A DNA stretch of 64,000 bases, taken from Dallia pectoralis (Eukaryota; Chordata; Actinopteri; Esociformes; Umbridae). A program made the position numbers and the translations under genes. Shown in pieces: positions 12,319 to 56,754 of the stretch; position 1 is the first letter of the stretch, and each line of letters opens with the position of its first letter. The notes under the pieces are model-generated. The model ran no database searches. It was not told the origin of the DNA and saw only the letters and a list, made by a program, of their open reading frames with translations. The DNA lies in assembly GCA_029465975.1 (NCBI GenBank), contig CM055747.1:5297069-5361068 (forward strand). The letters run 5' to 3'.

Positions 12319-12750
12319 CTTCCACCTCAGCTTTCCATGCCCTGTCATCTCCTTAAATTAAACATACCCCTAGGCCCTTTGGCTTTCATCACTGTGTCAG
12401 AAAACATATTTATATATATTTAACTCAAACGGTTTATGTTTAGTCATACATGATTATGCCTTGGTATTCTTTTCGTATCCCAGGGCTCAAATGTAAAATA
12501 GTCTTTGGTTTGGGCTTTCCTGTTAAAGGCTAAATAAACAAAACAAATGGTCCAATTAGGTTTATGTGTTGTGGTAGTCATTTAATTGAATTAATTAGAT
12601 TTTCCTGAAATCTCTAGATTATTATCTGCCAGGGCTATTAAGAGAAAATAATTAACTTCCCATGAAATGGAGAACGGTATTTTACACAAAGGACTTGAGG
12701 TATCTGGAAGCAAATGCAATCTGTAAGATGTGACACATTGTGCTAATCGA
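12319..12750. other. intron, AT-rich unique sequence
   Basis: Contains several TAATTA-type motifs (12580-12655) and no recognised element. Confidence 0.4.
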
Positions 12751-13086
12751 GTAGCGCTAACCTTCTAAAATGAAGTAGCGCTAACCTTCTAGAATGACGT
12801 AGCGCTAACCTTCTAGAATGAAGTACCGCTAACCTTCTAGAATGAAGTAGCGCTAACCTTCTAGAATGAAGCAGCGCTAACCTTCTAGAATGAAGCAGCG
12901 CTAACCTTCTAGAATGAAGTAGCGCTAACCTTCTAGAATGAAGTAGCGCTAACCTTCTAGAATGAAGTAGCGCTAACCTTCTAGAATGAAGTAGCGCTAA
13001 CCTTCTAGAATGAAGTAGCGCTAACCTTCTAGAATGAAGTAGCGCTAACCTTCTAGAATGAAGTAGCGCTAACCTTCTAGAATGAA
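12751..13086. repeat. 24-bp minisatellite, 14 copies, with TAGCGCTA and TTCTAGAA palindromes
   Basis: The unit gTAGCGCTAaccTTCTAGAAtgaa repeats 14 times without indels. TTCTAGAA is perfect in 13 units (the first has TTCTAAAA), while TAGCGCTA is altered in three (units 4, 6 and 7). TTCTAGAA is a classic pair of inverted heat-shock-element half-sites (TTCnnGAA). The minus-strand frame LHSRRLAL is a by-product. Confidence 0.95.
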
Positions 13087-15480
13087 GTAGCAATGACATT
13101 CCATTAGGTTATTGCCTTTTTTTTTACCTTGGCTGTGAATGTATGCATTTGCCAGTAGAATGCAAGTTTGCTTTCTATGGTTGTTGCCTTGGTTACCAAA
13201 TCGACTTCCCAGCCCAGCTGGCAAACAATTTTCATGGGCTGACATTATGAAAATCGGATACGACGGCGGAAATGTTCAGGCATGAGGATACACTGTACGC
13301 TAATTCGAAATATCATTTGGGCCAAAAATATTATTTTGTCCAACAAAGAACTTGTCGTTATTACTTTGGTCTAAGAATGTAAGTCGATAACCTATCATAT
13401 CAAGACGAGGGCCTTTTTGTTTTGCGCTACTAGGTTGTGGAAAAATAATATCCTGTTCTTTTCTCTCTACTGCATTTTGCTGTAGTTGTGTTGTCTCTTT
13501 CAAAGCCATGACAGCTCTGGGGTAACCGTCACTGATTACCTGGTGCTCGGTGCTCACACCCCTTTCTCTACGTTGTCGTCAAAGGAAGAATCCAGTGAAG
13601 TGACAATAATCCTCCAATAAACTGCCATCTGCTCTGTTTGAATTTAATGTTTTCCAGCTCGGTCACAGATAAGTTTGTGGTTAAAAGAAAAGCAAAGAAT
13701 AAAAAGTTCACTAAACAATTGAAAGATAAATAATAATGTTTTATTTATATTGCGCTTTTCCAGGGCTCAAGGACACTTTACAATATAGCACAGACAACAA
13801 TAAGCAGTAATAGCGAACATTACCACCAAGAGTACACAGAAGCACAATAACAGGTGGTACAAATTTACAAATAACATTCGGAAAATAAGCGGGTTTTGAG
13901 TAAAGACCTTGATTACTTTTTTCAGAGTGGCTTATCAAACTCTGAACTGGAAGTGAAATTGCTTTTGTAAGAACTGTATTCAGCAGAGTTTACGTGTGCT
14001 AGGTAGGCTGGATATACAGGCACTTGCTTAGTTAATCCTATCCCATAATACAATGGGATGAATTCACATTGTTGTTGGACTTCAGGTACAGGTTCTGTAT
14101 TTTTGGGTGGTTGGCTCGAGTCAGTAGTTATCTTTATCTTGTAAAGTAGTTCCCCCTAATGCAGAGTAGTACACAATTCCACATAGACAAGCAGAAATAC
14201 TATGTAATTTTATTTGTTTCCTTTGTTGCAAAGTTTTTTTAAGCTACTATTGTTTTTTGTACGATGTGAGAATAGTTGAGCAAGATATGCAGTTTCTAAA
14301 TCTCACTCTTAGGCCTTCTGACAATGGAAAACCGGGACACCTGTCTGATAAGCTTAACCAAAGGACATATTTAAAAACACAGGTGAAGATTTGCATATAT
14401 GTTAATCACTAGACCGGTGACAAGATTTGACTGGAGTGAATGTGACCGCAGTACTTGTTTCAAGGGATTTTGTTGGCGTCGCTAAATATATTGAATGTAG
14501 TTTACCTTCTCTAGCCTAATATAGAGTATACGGACCGTAAACACTGATAAGGAAGTGGCCAAGTTTCTGCGTGCACATATCCCTTGGCTTGTCTGTTGTT
14601 CGATGCTTGTGTAATCTGAAACATTATGGAAATGACTATGTAGTTGTGGTACATTTTCTCTCTTCTCTATTCTAAAAATGCTTGCAGGCTTGGAATGAAC
14701 GGAGACGCTTGAACACAGATGAAATTAGACGCGACATGTGTTATTGTTCGATTTGGCATACTCTAAAATGTGTCATTTTGTTCGGGGTGGGGAAAATCCT
14801 GTGTCATTTATCCTACAAAAGCTCCATCCTCATTTTTCCGAGGTCTGCGACATCACAGTTTGATCTTTTCTTTCTTATAATACTTTGGCGGCAAAGTCCA
14901 CACAGCCAAACCAAAACATTGGCATTCTCGTGAGTTTAAAAACTGTAGACGTTTTTCTCCCATTATTTTTCTTCACACTCTGTCATTCCTCTCTTTCCCT
15001 TCTTACTCTTTTTTTCTCGCCTTCTCTCTCTCCCGACCTCCCTCTCTCCCTCTCTCTGCTGAGACTTTCTTTGTCTCTTCCTCTTCAAATGACGCTCACG
15101 CTGTTTTGTACTCTGGCTCTTTTCCAATTAGTTGTGACCTTTCTGTCTTCTTAAGACAACTGATTCAAAATGTGTGCGAACGTGTCTTTGTGTCCCATGC
15201 TAATTAGGCTGTGGTTTCACATATAGTTTATGAGATGAGAGCTGCATCCAAGCTGCGGTGATGCTGATGGTAGATCCAATTGCAACAGGCAACAGGAGCA
15301 ACTTGTTTCTATCTCTCCAGCTCACACAGTCACGGTCGCTCTGCCTAAATCGGTTCAACAAACCAATGCATGTATTCATTTTAAGTTAATTTACTCGTCG
15401 ACTAAAAAATATAGATTTGTCTTGCTGAACATCCCTCCTACAGCTAGCTAATAGGTGGCATAGTGACTTGTCGTTAATTA
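13087..15480. other. intron, mostly unique sequence
   Basis: About 13735-13795 resembles the tail of fish 5S-derived SINEs in reverse orientation (ttatattgcgcttttccagg, then gctcaaggacactttacaat). About 14985-15090 is a polypyrimidine tract. No exon recognised. Confidence 0.45.
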
Positions 15481-16763
15481 TGCGTATGCAGGGCATGAAA
15501 TTGGCACCCGCACACCCGCCAAATGCGGGTAACTTTTGTGATTGGCGGGTGAAACCGTCAATCTACCTGCCACGTTGGCGGGTAGCCAATAAGACAACAC
15601 AACATCGAGCAAGCGTTGTGTTGTTGACCAATCACGTAGCCTATTGTATTTGTTAAGCACGCCCCGCTATTTTCTTGGACGTTCGAGACAAAATGCTGGC
15701 GTGAAGAGGTTGCCGGCTGTAGAGCAACGAAAAGAGGATGAGGAGGACGGTTCCAAAAATAAAATATCACGTTGCACAATATCAATATCGAGAATGTCGC
15801 AAGAAGTGCGATATTTATTTATACATTTATTTTGTGGAGAGATGCGTCGGTTGGCTTTGTGGCTTAGTTGTGTTCGATTTAAGCGCACGCTTGAAAACTA
15901 TATATAATGAACACGTTTCATTGGCCAGTTCCCCTGTCACATGCAAGTGACAGCAAACGGGTCCACTAAACTAACAGACCCTATGGAACACGAGACAAAG
16001 CGAGAAAAAGCGAGTTAGAGAAGTTTAAGAAAAGTTTCAGCAAACTAATGTCGCTCAATCTGTTGTACTCTGCAAACCCTGCGGTATGGTGATACACCGG
16101 GCAACAGGAAATACAACAAACCTATTTTCCAATCTTAAAAACCACACATGCCACTATAGGATGAGTGCAAACGCCACAATCGATTTTGTTTATATATATT
16201 AATCTATTTTGAGGCATTTTCCCATAACTTTTGTGTTTTTACATATGTTTAATAATATCGAAATTAATATCGATATCGCAATATTCATGATCAATATCGC
16301 AATATCACATTTTGTCAATATCGTGCAACCCTAGTACAAACTTAAAAATAGTATTTTAATATAAATGTTATCTTTATTGTTAATCTAAAAAGTGACTAAT
16401 GGATTGCAGTTAACTTGCAGGTGTTAACTAAATAAATGAGACTTTCAGTGAGATGATTGGCTGTTTATATTTGTTATTTTCTATTCTAAACGCCTGCCAC
16501 ACCAGGTCAGATACAGTTGTAAGTCATTATGTTGATCTAGTCATAAATGAGATTGGTTAAGTTGGTTAATAACTCGACAGCACTTTAATGTGTATTCTGT
16601 ACAAGTTCAAGAACCATTCTTATGCATTTTCTGAGTCATTCACCTTTATTTTAGGCACAAAACATTTTGGCTGGTAAAAAACCACTGTGGCGGGTAGATT
16701 TCAAAATCCACCTGCCACAGTGGCTGGTGGCCAAAAACGTTAACTTCAGGCCCTGTGCGTATG
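15481..16763. mobile_element. hAT-type DNA transposon, non-autonomous, with perfect 8-bp target duplication
   Basis: The element spans 15489-16755 with terminal inverted repeats CAGGGCATGAAATT and its complement form AACTTCAGGCCCTG. It is flanked by the direct repeat TGCGTATG at 15481-15488 and 16756-16763, the 8-bp duplication typical of hAT. Sub-terminal ends repeat tggcgggtag/cctgccac motifs. Inside, about 16033-16160, a frame reads VVLCKPCGMVIHRATGNTTN then LFSNLKNH, a BED zinc-finger remnant of a hAT transposase. No intact transposase is present. Confidence 0.9.
15768..16334. mobile_element. possible second hAT-like element nested in the first
   Basis: The right end (atatcgtgcaaccctag) is a common fish hAT terminus, and gttgcacaatatcaatat at about 15770 resembles its complement. 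The BED-finger remnant lies inside this interval. No target duplication was found, so nesting is uncertain. Confidence 0.35.
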
Positions 16764-17984
16764 TAATGGGTTTGTTCCCACAGTCACATTGATGTCCTCT
16801 ATTTATTCTTCCCGAAGACAACAATACAGAGCAGTATCATGTTGGAAAAACACGAGCCTGCGAAAACATTCGACACATCGCCCCGCGTAGCGCTAACAAG
16901 CGAAGTAGCCGGCGACGCGTTAACCCGGCTCTGAGGACACGTGGCGAGCCGGACCAACTGTCTTTCTCAGTGGCTCTTTTCGTCGCGGCTTATGTAATGA
17001 GCCGGAAAAGTCAAACATACTGGAAAGGTCAGACAGGGAGCTGTGGGGATTTGGGAGGAGGAGCGTCTGTCTGACTAAATGGACACAGGGAGCAGCCAGG
17101 CTCAGCCATCTGAGGGAGCCTTCTACCTGAATCTAACGGGCGTCTGGTTTAAACGATCTGGCGCGTACAGACTGACACCTGCCCCCTATTCGCGTTGGCT
17201 GACGAGACAAATTGAATGTGTCGGAGAAAAATGGATGGCCGTTGTTGTTGTTGTTGTTGTTCCTCCCAGAACTGGGAGGCGTTTGTAGTAAACATTTTGC
17301 TCGTCGTGTCACATTTTGCTAAAACGAGGGTTTTATCAGAATATGTTTTATGCATGGCCGAACGTGAAGGATTTGCATATTATTTGCTATGGGATTTGCA
17401 TGAGCTACTCGATGTAGTTACTTATCTCCACTATGACGATGTAAGAAGACCAGCTATTTCAGAAAAATCGCTACTAACGCAGTGCAAACACACGCTTCAC
17501 GATAAAGGCCATTTCTATAGGCACTAGATTGTCCTCAGATACAATGGGACGACCGGCCGTGTGACGAAGAGATAACCCTTTGACGTGTTTCGCTGTATCA
17601 CTTTGTCGGGGAGTGCTTCAATCTGGCGGTGGTGTATTGATTCCAAGCAGGAGAATGCCAAAACCAATACAGGTTGAATGGTCCAGGTAATAGCCAATTG
17701 AGATACACCCCATATAAAATACACTAATCAGTGATCGGCTCCGCTTGACTTTACAGAATTGCTCAATGCTGATTGTGTTTGTCTTCAAGCGCCCTCGTTT
17801 TGTGTCCTCGTTAAAAGCGGCCCACTCTACACAACTCTTGGTCTCTTGCTATGCCCCTTTATTGGAATGGCGACTCGCAGTTGATTGAATAATTAATGAC
17901 GATGATCCGCATGAAGAAATTAAAAGGGGGAACATATGTTCAGTCTCTGAATTGATTTTTCCTACCTTCCAATTTTTCCACCCT
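16764..17984. other. intron, CpG-richer unique sequence
   Basis: GC content rises around 16860-17200 with many CpG. A (GTT)7 run lies at 17241-17261. No exon recognised. Confidence 0.4.
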
Positions 17985-18215
17985 TGTTTTTTCCCCACCA
18001 CCTCCCTTTTCTCCACCACCTCCCTTTTCTCCACCACCTCCCTTTTTCCCACCACCTCCCTTTTTCCCACCACCTCCCTTTTTCCCGCCCTTCACCTTTC
18101 TCCACCACCTCCCTTTTTCCCACCACCTCCCTTTTCCCTGCCCCTCACCTTTCTCCACCACCTCCCTTTTTTCCCAATCCCCTCCCTTTCCCCCACCCCC
18201 TTCCTTTTTCCTGTA
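17985..18215. repeat. 18-bp polypyrimidine minisatellite
   Basis: Imperfect copies of ccaccacctccctttttc and variants, about 12 in number. The tract is almost pure pyrimidine on + and purine on -. Confidence 0.85.
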
Positions 18216-20454
18216 GCGGTGGCAGCAGCTTGCATGCTGGCAGGGAGCCCAGATACGCATCTCATCCGTGTGATGGGCTCGGCCGTGGCCATTAGAGTCC
18301 GTCCACTCTCGCCACTATCCCCACCATCAGCTGGCTCGGATAATGTGCTCCCTCCCTCCCCATTCCCCCGCCCCGCCCTGGAAGCGTCCCCCAGCTGTCA
18401 ATCTACCACACGCTGCGTCGGGAGTCGATGATGAGTCATGGCGACCCCGTTCACCTGACTGTCTGGCGGCGAGGCGAAGCGCCGTGGAGATAAGCAGCGA
18501 GGAAGTGGCGTGCCAGGCAGGGCCCGGGGCTTGTCGGCTTGGGAGGTGACAGGAGAAGGTCAGGCACCGCCTTACGTAGCGTTCCGTACGGGTGACGTAG
18601 GACGAGGTCTACAATGGCCGCCGCGAAGGCTATTTGGATGTCAAAAGCATCTTTACCGTCCGCTGCGGATGACAGGCGCACCATTGGACATTGGTGTGTA
18701 AACGCCATCGGCACACTAACTCTGGTATGGCACGGTAGATGGCTCTTATTGTGGCATTGATGCGTTGTTGAGGGCACGTGCGCCACAGTGACCCAGATAG
18801 GAACGCGCCCGTCGCCGAGACGGTTTAGGACGGGCTCACAGGTGGCGGTGAAACTGGGACATGTCACGTAGGCCGTTGAGCTCGAACACAGGTGTCACCA
18901 CAACTGCGCTGGCACACCTGGAAGAGGCTTGTCTCACGCCGTGTTACAGTGAACAGGTTACACTTTGCTGTCAGTCTTCAGGAAGATTAGAAGATGTTAG
19001 CTTTTCGACGTGTCCGACGGCCGATTAGGTTGGTGGGACTGTTATGAACGGCATCTCGTCGCTCAAATAGGGTTTTGTTTTCACGGTCAGTATTCTCATT
19101 TGACTGATTGACTGACTAAAGAACTCCGGTTGCCTGCAGGAAATGCGGAACAATGGTTAGCCACATAGCTGTCTCTATTGTAAATGGGTAGGCCATTAGC
19201 CCAATCAATGAGCATTGTTTCCTGGGGCACCGTCCAGCTCACCAATCACGGCAGAGGATGTTAAAGTGATAGAGTAGTCAGCCAGTGAAACCATACGGGG
19301 GAGATTGTGGTCGGCAAAAGCATCCTGGCATTTTCACTTTCTCACCGGAGCGGAAAATTGAAAGCTGCTATGGTAACTAGACTTTGCATTTAGAGTGAAG
19401 TGAAGTGTAGAAACTATGAGTACGGTCTTTTGGAAATGTGTTCGCTGTGCACAGTTACCTGCAGTCAGACAAACTCTGAACCTGAAACTCAATTTGCTCT
19501 GGGAGCACTAACACGGATAGAGAGATTGATCCGCTTCCCTGCCAGGGATCGATGATTGTCCGGGTTGTTGTTGGCTGTGCTGGCGCTATGTGGGAATACA
19601 GAACTGTCACCTTGGGCCCAGAATATGGCTTTCACACCCCTGGACATGCTACAACATTGTTTGTGTTCTGTTGTGTTTATGCTGATTAATTCAGGGTGCT
19701 TTGGCACTGATCAACACAGAGTCCATCTTTCCGAAGTGAATACTCTGTAAATAGTTTGGAATGAGGGTTAGGGGGGTCAGGGAGGTCACTAAGTGCCTAC
19801 AGCAACTCTGTATGGCTTACAGTCCAACTGGGAGAATAATGCAAAAAGCAGGATCACAGGCACAAGTTTTGTTTTAATTGCCTTTACCTGCTTCCCTAAT
19901 GTCCTTATTTAAGTTACTCATTTCCCAGTGTGTCTTGTCTCTCTTTGTTTGGCGTATGCCTCGTGTTTTGGATGCTTCTGTCATTGTTTAGTGTTTAGTT
20001 TACTGTTATAGCTACTTTTGTTAATAACTGTCCTTCGTCCGCCTGTGCGTTTGTGTCCGACCTCCCCATCCGTCACAACAATTCTCAGAACCCAGTACCG
20101 GAAATTCATGCTATGTGGATGCTTCTCTTGACAGGTGAAACTTATCCAATTAGACTCATGCCTGTAAATTGCTGCGTCATGCCTGTAATTGCTACCATCA
20201 ATGGTGCCTCTGCTGAATGTTGACTAAAAAGGCTGAATAGTTTTTGGTATGTAACTCACTAACTAGTCTGAAATCTGCAACCTGTCTGAAAAAGTTAATC
20301 TGGCTTTCAAAACATGAATTCCTTTCATAACAAACCAATTTCATATAATGTATTTTTTTTAAAGGAACGATAGGAAAGTGCTTGAATTGTGGCTATTACG
20401 TGGTGGGACGCCAAGTTGTAAATAACGTGTTTAGTGAGTCACACACTGTTTCCA
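18216..20454. other. intron, CpG-rich then AT-rich unique sequence
   Basis: 18216-18900 is CpG-rich with an extended TGATGAGTCATGG (18427-18440), an AP-1/Maf-like site. No exon recognised, and no cblb N-terminal coding sequence was found. Confidence 0.4.
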
Positions 20455-21130
20455 AAATTGGGGTCAGAAAGAAATGTCCTTATTTTGGAAAGAAAAGCTA
20501 TTTTTTGTCCAATATTATGGAAACTATAAAAGAATGTATGTAATAATAACGTAGGCACCATTATCAGTCCTGTGTCCAATAGCATATTGTGTTTGATAAT
20601 CCAAGTACATCATTTTTGAAAAGGCTAGTTAATTGTTTGAGAAAAAAAAAATTAAATTGTGTGAGAACAGCTGAAAACTGTTTTACTGATTAAATAAACA
20701 ATAAAACTGGCTATTAAGGTTAAATCGTGGATTTGGGTACAGGCTCAAAATGGCCAGAAACAAATAATTTTCTTCGGAAACTCTTCAGCATATTCTTGCT
20801 CTGAGAATTTGAAGCTAATCCATGCAAGAAACAGCCAACACCAGTCTCAACATCAACAGCGAAAGGCGAGTCCGGGTCGCTGGCCTTCTATGCAGAGTTG
20901 CAAGTAAAAAGCCATACCTGGAGAGAGGAACTTGTGAGTTGGAGGAGTGCTTGCAGCCATCTGTCTGGAGGCAATGTAGAGCCAATTGTCTTGGGTTTTG
21001 TAGTGGTGGTATACAATAGTCTGAGATTCGTACAGGGTAAAAGAGATCTTGAAGAAGGAAGGCTATCACTCAATTTTGCAACTCACGCCATGCCATACCC
21101 TGTAAACGGCGAACGTTATGGCGTTGATGT
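20455..21130 (+). mobile_element. Tc1/mariner remnant, sense
   Basis: Diverged stretches match a common fish Tc1 copy in order: gaaatgtccttattttggaa; gaacagctgaaaactgtttt; ggctcaaaatggccagaaac; caccagtctcaacatcaaca; ctggccttctatgcagagtt; gtacagggtaaaagagatct; gaagaaggaaggctatcact; catgccataccctgtaaacg. Large internal deletions and stops show a dead element. Confidence 0.85.
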
Positions 21131-24100
21131 CTTTTTTTTAGGCCGCAGACAATCACAGTTTCCATTGGTCATTTGTTGTGACATAAATGACATACGTTCG
21201 TTCAGTAGGTTGCTCACACGGTCCTTGTTCACAGCTTTTCCGAAAACGTTTGCGCTCCGGTGTCAGTCATCATCGGAGGCGGTAAATGAGTCCACACGGG
21301 CTTCAGTGTCCCGATCTCTGGAATTAGCATAATTTCATAAGCGTCTGCAGTCCTTGTCTCTTTGCTTGATTACGGGGCTAATGATTGCTCGAAAAGCATG
21401 AAATTACACAGCTAGGAAGCCAATTTGCTAGTCGAAGCACACAGTTAGAGGCGATGCTTATTGAGTGTCTTTGTTTTGTTCCCCTCCTTAGCCACCGTGG
21501 ACCAGATCAGTGATGTACGGAGGACCGAAAAGATGTGCAATAGTTTGAAATTGATTCAATAAAGATTGATTTCCTATCTCTGCTTGTCTCCTATGGTTAG
21601 GATCAGGGTTCTAATTACGGGTGTGCAGTCTGCCACTGTGCCAGATCGGTTGCTTGTATATCAACTGCCATATGTGTCTATCCGCTCTTTCAATGACACC
21701 AAGCTTCTACCTTTAACGTAGTGTTTTCTCTTAGGACAGGTTGTGAATATAATGACCATTATCTTGATAAATTGTGTTCAAAGATGGAGCCTGTAGCGTT
21801 TACTTTTTTCAAAATACTCCACCCTCTCTAAGGCACGGTCGGTTTTACCATCGTGGCTGAGCAAGAGCTGCTTGGATGTGCTGGCATATCATTAATTTTA
21901 TAATTGAAATTTAAGGCAACATTTGTCTGATTTCACTTTCGAGCAGTGAGCATGATGTCGTTCTCAACTGGTGGGAGCTTCTTGAGCTTTAGCACATTAA
22001 ATATTTTGTAAGATACATTTGAACCGAGGCTTTCTGCTCGCGCTCCTCCTTGTGTCTAAGCAGGGCATTCAGGAGAGCGGGTTTCTTCGCACCTGTGAGA
22101 GACACTGTGCCTTCCTGAGAAGCAGGTACACTCCCAGGGGGGTCTCCAGCTAAGGGATACCCTCGGCCTTGACCTTCTACCTACCATCTACGCTCGTAAA
22201 AAAAGTGGAACCCTTTTACCCTGGCCTGTAATTCAAGGGTAGTCCCAAGAGCCCTCCACGTAGCTCTCCAATGAGGGCTTAGCGGGGACCAGACTATCCT
22301 TTACCTGTGTCTGTGTTTGGGGGTAAAAGCCGGCCCTCCAAAAAATTGGGACTTGTGACTGGACTCGATCTGAGCTGTGAAAATTGGGATTTACTTCAGA
22401 CTTGCCCATTCATTACTTGGGACTGATCTTTAGACTTAATGGTGGAGACTTTAGACTTGCTTAAAACTTAGGACTGGTTGTTGCCGAGGACTGGTTGTTG
22501 CCGAGGACTGCCAGTTCCACTATATAAGATCCGAAATCAATGTTTCTATTGTCATAAACGTTGCTGTTGTGCTAATTGTTGGACATATAATTTTGGTTGT
22601 CTGAATTGCCCTTGCCCATTGCTGCATTCACATGGACTAAGTTGGGTCCAGTCAGTGCACTCTCTTAGTTTTCCTTTTCTCCCTCAAGCTTTTCTGTATC
22701 ACAGCCAGGTAATTTAGAAAGCTGTTTTAAAGACCATAGAGCCACATGCATTCTGTTAAGCAGTGAATTTCCCCTGTCTGTCAATCATTAACTTGACTAG
22801 CATTGTGTACTTATCTTTGCTCACTCCTGAGTGAGAAGACAAACCCAGGGCAGCAGATTGGGTACATCAGACAGCGTTCCGATGTGGAATGCTATTTAAC
22901 AAAAGGAAATAAATCCATAGCGTTTGTATAGAAATAGAATCACTTCGTTGTTTCCTCGTTCAACCCAGTTTTGGTAGATTTTCAACGCATGGATGGTTTC
23001 AAATTAGTTGGTACCCGGTCAGATGTGACCTTGTTGTTAGAAGATGTTTGTGTCTTATTGTTCAGAGTTCTTAGGTCAAACTTTTTGGATTTAATTTGCT
23101 GGCCTGTCATGTTTGACAAATACTGACTGAGAGAGAATTGCTGAAGATACTTTTTCTGTATGTACTGTATCTGTAAGCACCATGAAAATGTATTAGAAAT
23201 TGTGTGGTAATACAAGGCAATGTTGCCACAGCAGCGATGACTGTCAGAAAACAAGACACGCACAGTCACAGAACGTCACGTTTGGCTGTGGTCGTCACGT
23301 TTGACATGTGGTCTTTTTGACCTCCACTTGGGTCCCAGGACCAACTAAAGGAGAATATTTTCAAAGTAACATCAAAGATCCACCATCATATTTGACTGTT
23401 ATCATATGACTTATCTGTATTTGTCTGACACAATATATTTACGATTCACCAACCTCGGCCCAGTTATACAAAACAGTATTAGCGTATAGATCATATAGCC
23501 CTTTGGCCATGTAAGGAGATAATAGATTTTGTTGAATGTGACAGTGCATTTTAAAACTGCACCATTTCCTCCTCTTTTCTCCTCTTCCTCCTTTTTCCTC
23601 CTCCCCCGCTTTTACACTGCCGGTTATCAGCAACTTGCAGCCTTTCGTATTTCCCCCCCTACTCACACACACCTTGGGCAAAGTCACCCTGTCCAATTGA
23701 GTGCTATTAGAATGTAGATTTTTTCCGTCACAGTGTTAACTTGTTTACCTCTTACTAATTCTACACGGGGGAGATTGCCAGGTTCCATGGGGGCTACGTG
23801 TTAATGGCTAGTTTAATTTTCACTCACAGCAGAACATTGTGCCTTTCCTTTGTGTGTTCTTCTCTTTCGAGTCAGCATTTCTCACAAGAGTGCGGCTAGG
23901 GTGACAAGCAGGACACATAAATATCTTCGCATTTTGTTGATTTTCCGTCACTTGAGCTTCGTCAGTGCTTTTAGTGAATTCCAACACCGGGCCGAGAGAA
24001 ACTGGAGCGGAGCAGGACGCGTTAATTTTCTCACCGTTACAGAGGTGTGTGGAGAGTGGTTCTGACAGATATGTGGAGGTTGATTACTTAGTAAATAACC

Positions 24101-24245
24101 CAAAAGCAATAACCCCAAAAAATATTTCAGGTTTTCTTTCTGTCAATCAATGTTAGTTCTTTGATGGAAAGTTGGCATATTTGCCATTTCTATATATTAG
24201 TTATTTATATAGTTGATAAATGTAATCTGCTGACCTAGAATACAC
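21131..24245. other. intron, unique sequence
   Basis: No exon recognised. A short direct duplication of aggactggttgttgccg lies at about 22470-22505. Confidence 0.4.
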
Positions 24246-24760
24246 TCGTGAGCCAAAACATGACAGGTGAAGCAAATAAAGTTGATGATCTCCTAACGTG
24301 AGCAGATGTCCAGTCTGGGTAGATCAGATGATAAGCGGACAATCACTTCTTGGAGTCGACGTGTTGGATGCAGGAGAAATGAGCGAGAGTTGTGACCGAA
24401 TTAGGGCCAAAATGTTTCTTTAACCGTGATCATGTGCCGTTCCACACTGCACACATTGTTTGGAAAAGGTTTGAAGAACATGATGAGGAGTTCAAGGTGT
24501 CGCCCTGGTCTCTAAATGTCCCAGATCTCAATTTAATTAAGCATCTGTGGGATGTGCTGGACCAACCAAGTCTGATCCACAGTGACACCCCCTCTAACTG
24601 GTCTTAAAGAATCTGCTGCTATTGTCTTGGAGCCAGACACCACAGAACACATTCAGGGGTCCTGTAGAGTCCATGCTTGGGCAAGCTTCTGCTGTTTTGG
24701 CCGTACGCAAAGGACCAAAAGCAAAAGCCTTTTTGGACAGACCAGGGTTTAATCTCGGCC
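24246..24760 (+). mobile_element. Tc1/mariner remnant with transposase C-terminal fragment
   Basis: Starts with cactcgtgagccaaaacatg, a Tc1-like terminus. A frame at 24392-24607 reads FEEHDEEFKVSPWSLNVPDL then NLIKHLWDVLDQ, matching the SPDLNPIEHLWD region next to the last catalytic acidic residue of Tc1 transposases, with several substitutions. Not active. Confidence 0.85.
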
Positions 24761-24873
24761 TCCTGTGCACCACATGGTTGTCTTAGTCCGCCAGACTTTC
24801 TGATGTGAAAACATATGTTATTATGTTACTGAGTTCACTGATCATCTCTTCTCGTCTCTTTTTCCACTGACAG

Positions 24874-56754
<31,881 letters not shown>

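Noticed and set aside
11847..12361. Frames of about 145 codons rich in Gly-Glu-Arg or Pro-Ser
   Set aside because: Produced by the 18/19-bp C-rich array in all frames.
12743..13099. 118-codon minus-strand frame of LHSRRLAL repeats
   Set aside because: By-product of the 24-bp array.
17940..18431. 159-codon frame with TTSLFP repeats and its antisense
   Set aside because: Polypyrimidine minisatellite; low complexity on both strands.
16850..19100. CpG-richer zone as a cblb promoter or first exon
   Set aside because: W1 needs an upstream coding exon with the 4H start, and no such sequence was seen; no clear core promoter motif.
1..24873. The N-terminal cblb exon(s) lying within the window
   Set aside because: I looked for the helices around NSPPYILDLLPDTYQHLR and KEGKERMYEE and found no match by eye.
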